Source of the DNA: an uncultured Litoreibacter sp.
GTDB taxonomy: Bacteria > Pseudomonadota > Alphaproteobacteria > Rhodobacterales > Rhodobacteraceae
DNA length: 64,000 nucleotides
Assembly (NCBI RefSeq): GCF_947501785.1
Contig: NZ_CANMXB010000001.1
Location: 3,600,501 to 3,664,500 of the forward strand
Direction of reading: 5' to 3'
The notes under the pieces: model-generated
Databases searched by the model: none
Told to the model about the DNA's origin: nothing
The model's input: the letters and a program-made list of their open reading frames with translations, nothing else
Made by a program: the position numbers and the translations under genes
Shown: one piece after another, positions 62,899 to 64,000 of the stretch
How positions within the stretch are numbered: position 1 is the stretch's first letter
Layout: every line of letters begins with the position of its first letter

Positions 62899-63380
62899 AA
62901 GACGGCCGCCAGCAGGTAGATCAGCAAGGTGCCCGCCAGCGGGTAGCCCATCGGGAAGTCCCGCGTGCGCTCCCAGCTTTCCCAGTTCGGGGTCAGTTTC
63001 CGAAAAGGCGTGACGCGCGCGATGCGGTGGGTCGCGAAGCCGATGATGGTGCAGATTGCAAAAATGGCCATCAGGTTAACGAGGTCAGCCACCATTATGA
63101 ACGGGGCGGCGGCGGCGGCGAATTTCGCGTCCCCTGCGCCGAGAACCCGGACAATTGCCAAGATGAAGCCCACGGCCAGAACGACCGCAAAATGCACCAA
63201 CTGCCAGGCCCATTGCGAGAAGGGCAGGGCGATCAGCCCGACCACCAGGTAAACAAGGATCAACGCGGCGACGGCCTTGTTGGGGATCTTCATGGTGGCG
63301 AGGTCTGACCACGCCACCCAAATGCAGATCGGCAAGACGAACGGCAAGAACCACAGCGCGGCCGAAGCTGGCATCATCAT
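62892..63380 (-). CDS. tadV: Prepilin peptidase, TadV/CpaA type
   Basis: 162 residues, about six hydrophobic spans, A24 family. The two catalytic Asp are in WSDLATMKIPN (about residue 25) and GAGDAKFAAA (about residue 84); no N-methylation domain is present, as in TadV. It cleaves Flp/Tad prepilin. It lies next to the TadD-like gene on the same strand, indicating the end of a tad locus that continues outside the window. Confidence 0.88.
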   Translation of the reverse strand: MMMPASAALWFLPFVLPICIWVAWSDLATMKIPNKAVAALILVYLVVGLIALPFSQWAWQLVHFAVVLAVGFILAIVRVLGAGDAKFAAAAAPFIMVADLVNLMAIFAICTIIGFATHRIARVTPFRKLTPNWESWERTRDFPMGYPLAGTLLIYLLAAVFY

Positions 63381-63385
63381 CTGTG

Positions 63386-64000
63386 TCAGCCGTCCAGTTT
63401 CTTGAGGGAGCGCACGGCCGCCTCGAAATACTGTGGATGCGTCTCGATCGCCTGTTCCAGAAGGTCTTTGCCGGTATCGGTGTCGCCCTGCTTGATCGCG
63501 GCCAATGCCATCGTGTGCAGCAATTGCGCGCGCTCAACTTGGGTGACCTGTACCAGCGGCAGCGTGTAATTCTTCTGCGCGGCACGGGCCAGGATCAGGT
63601 TGTTTTTGGCGGTAAAGAGGTTGGAATCATAAGTGATTGCCTCGCCAAACAGGCGCTCCGCATCGCGGTAATCGCCCCGGCTGAGTTTGGAATAACCCCA
63701 GTTGTTGAGGATGCTGCCGGGAGCCGTGGTCAGGCCAACAGCGGTCTCGTAAAAGCTATCGGCTTTCTTCCATTCCTTGTTGCTGTCGGCGATGACGGCT
63801 TCCAATTTGTAGCGTTGGAAGGTTTCAATCGTCGGCGGCACACTATCGAGCGCTTTTTCGGCCTTGTCCCAGTCCCCTGTGCGGATCAAGGCGTCCGCAT
63901 AGCTCATCTGGTCGTCATGGGTGGCGTCTTCATGCTCGGTGACGCGCTTCCAGATAATCGCGCCTTCGGTCGCGCGTTTGGCGCGCACCAAGGACAAACC
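63386..64000 (-). CDS. tadD: TadD-like TPR protein, 5' end beyond window
   Basis: The frame is open to the last base of the window; about 204 residues of C-terminal sequence are visible. They consist of tetratricopeptide repeats (NNWGYSKLSRGDYRDAERLF, then AITYDSNLFTAKNNL and LLEQAIETHPQYFEAAVRSL). TadD is the TPR lipoprotein of Tad pilus machines, which fits the adjacent TadV. The signal peptide or lipobox that would confirm TadD lies outside. Confidence 0.75.
   Translation of the reverse strand, partial: GLSLVRAKRATEGAIIWKRVTEHEDATHDDQMSYADALIRTGDWDKAEKALDSVPPTIETFQRYKLEAVIADSNKEWKKADSFYETAVGLTTAPGSILNNWGYSKLSRGDYRDAERLFGEAITYDSNLFTAKNNLILARAAQKNYTLPLVQVTQVERAQLLHTMALAAIKQGDTDTGKDLLEQAIETHPQYFEAAVRSLKKLDG

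Noticed and set aside
1-64000. tRNA, rRNA genes and CRISPR arrays.
   Set aside because: No cloverleaf with the usual conserved tRNA elements, no rRNA-like stretch and no regularly spaced direct repeats were recognised by eye; a tRNA or Infernal search would be needed to exclude small RNAs.

Overview
The window reads as a chromosomal segment of a marine alphaproteobacterium of the order Rhodobacterales (Roseobacter-type). I infer this from gene content and protein style only: a ruvCAB operon, a NasTS-controlled nitrate assimilation operon, a tol-pal-tilS-ftsH run, a Tat-exported PhoX phosphatase, a TRAP transporter, FtfL/FolD one-carbon enzymes, Tad-pilus genes, short DUF1127 proteins, and GC-rich codon use with several GTG/TTG starts. 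No rRNA, tRNA or CRISPR array was seen.

Layout. (1) 1-8.3 kb is housekeeping: a partial membrane protein, an MFS transporter, msrA, prmA, a small membrane protein, a DUF1127 protein, ruvC-ruvA-ruvB and two uncharacterised genes. (2) 8.3-24.3 kb is an accessory region. Short single genes (LysE exporter, small lipoprotein, NAD(P)H oxidoreductase, enoyl-CoA hydratase/TetR pair, two VOC proteins, thioredoxin-fold protein, GlxA-type pair) are separated by unusually long non-coding gaps. Several of these gaps carry copies of one 65-base repeat. Inside the region is a coherent cluster: a GntR regulator divergent from dctPQM, a GlcG/HbpS-like protein and a beta-hydroxyacid dehydrogenase. (3) phoX stands alone at 24.3-26.2 kb and ends at a strong terminator.

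(4) 26.5-40.4 kb, all on the minus strand, is a complete assimilatory nitrate module. In transcription order it is nasT-nasS, a structured leader, nrtA-nrtB-nrtCD(fused)-nirB-nirD-nasA-trpD2-like-cysG. Nitrate is imported by the ABC transporter, reduced by NasA and NirBD, and CysG makes the siroheme NirB needs. NasS/NasT is the expected nitrate-sensing antitermination pair. The leader before nrtA contains an intrinsic terminator preceded by a hairpin whose hexaloop has the A1/G4 pattern recognised by ANTAR proteins. (5) A decayed IS3-type transposase remnant separates this module from the next.

(6) 41.2-50.2 kb carries ybgC-tolQ-tolR-tolA-tolB-pal-cpoB-tilS-ftsH, the envelope-constriction system followed by tRNA-Ile lysidine synthase and the membrane AAA protease. 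(7) 50.3-55.8 kb has a MOSC protein overlapping an AlkC-like DNA glycosylase gene, then fhs and folD (tetrahydrofolate one-carbon metabolism), then a membrane-anchored LytTR regulator. (8) 55.8-64 kb is mostly minus strand: PdeM nuclease and the Lhr-type helicase of the ligase-associated repair set (ligase and exonuclease partners are not in the window), a beta-hydroxyacid dehydrogenase, a conserved AAA ATPase, an opposing multi-pass membrane protein, and finally a TadV-type prepilin peptidase and a partial TadD-like TPR protein.

The strongest candidates for follow-up are the NasT-responsive leader, the intergenic repeat family of the accessory region, the TrpD2-like enzyme embedded in the nitrate operon, and the divergent DJ-1 lipoprotein/GlxA regulator pair.
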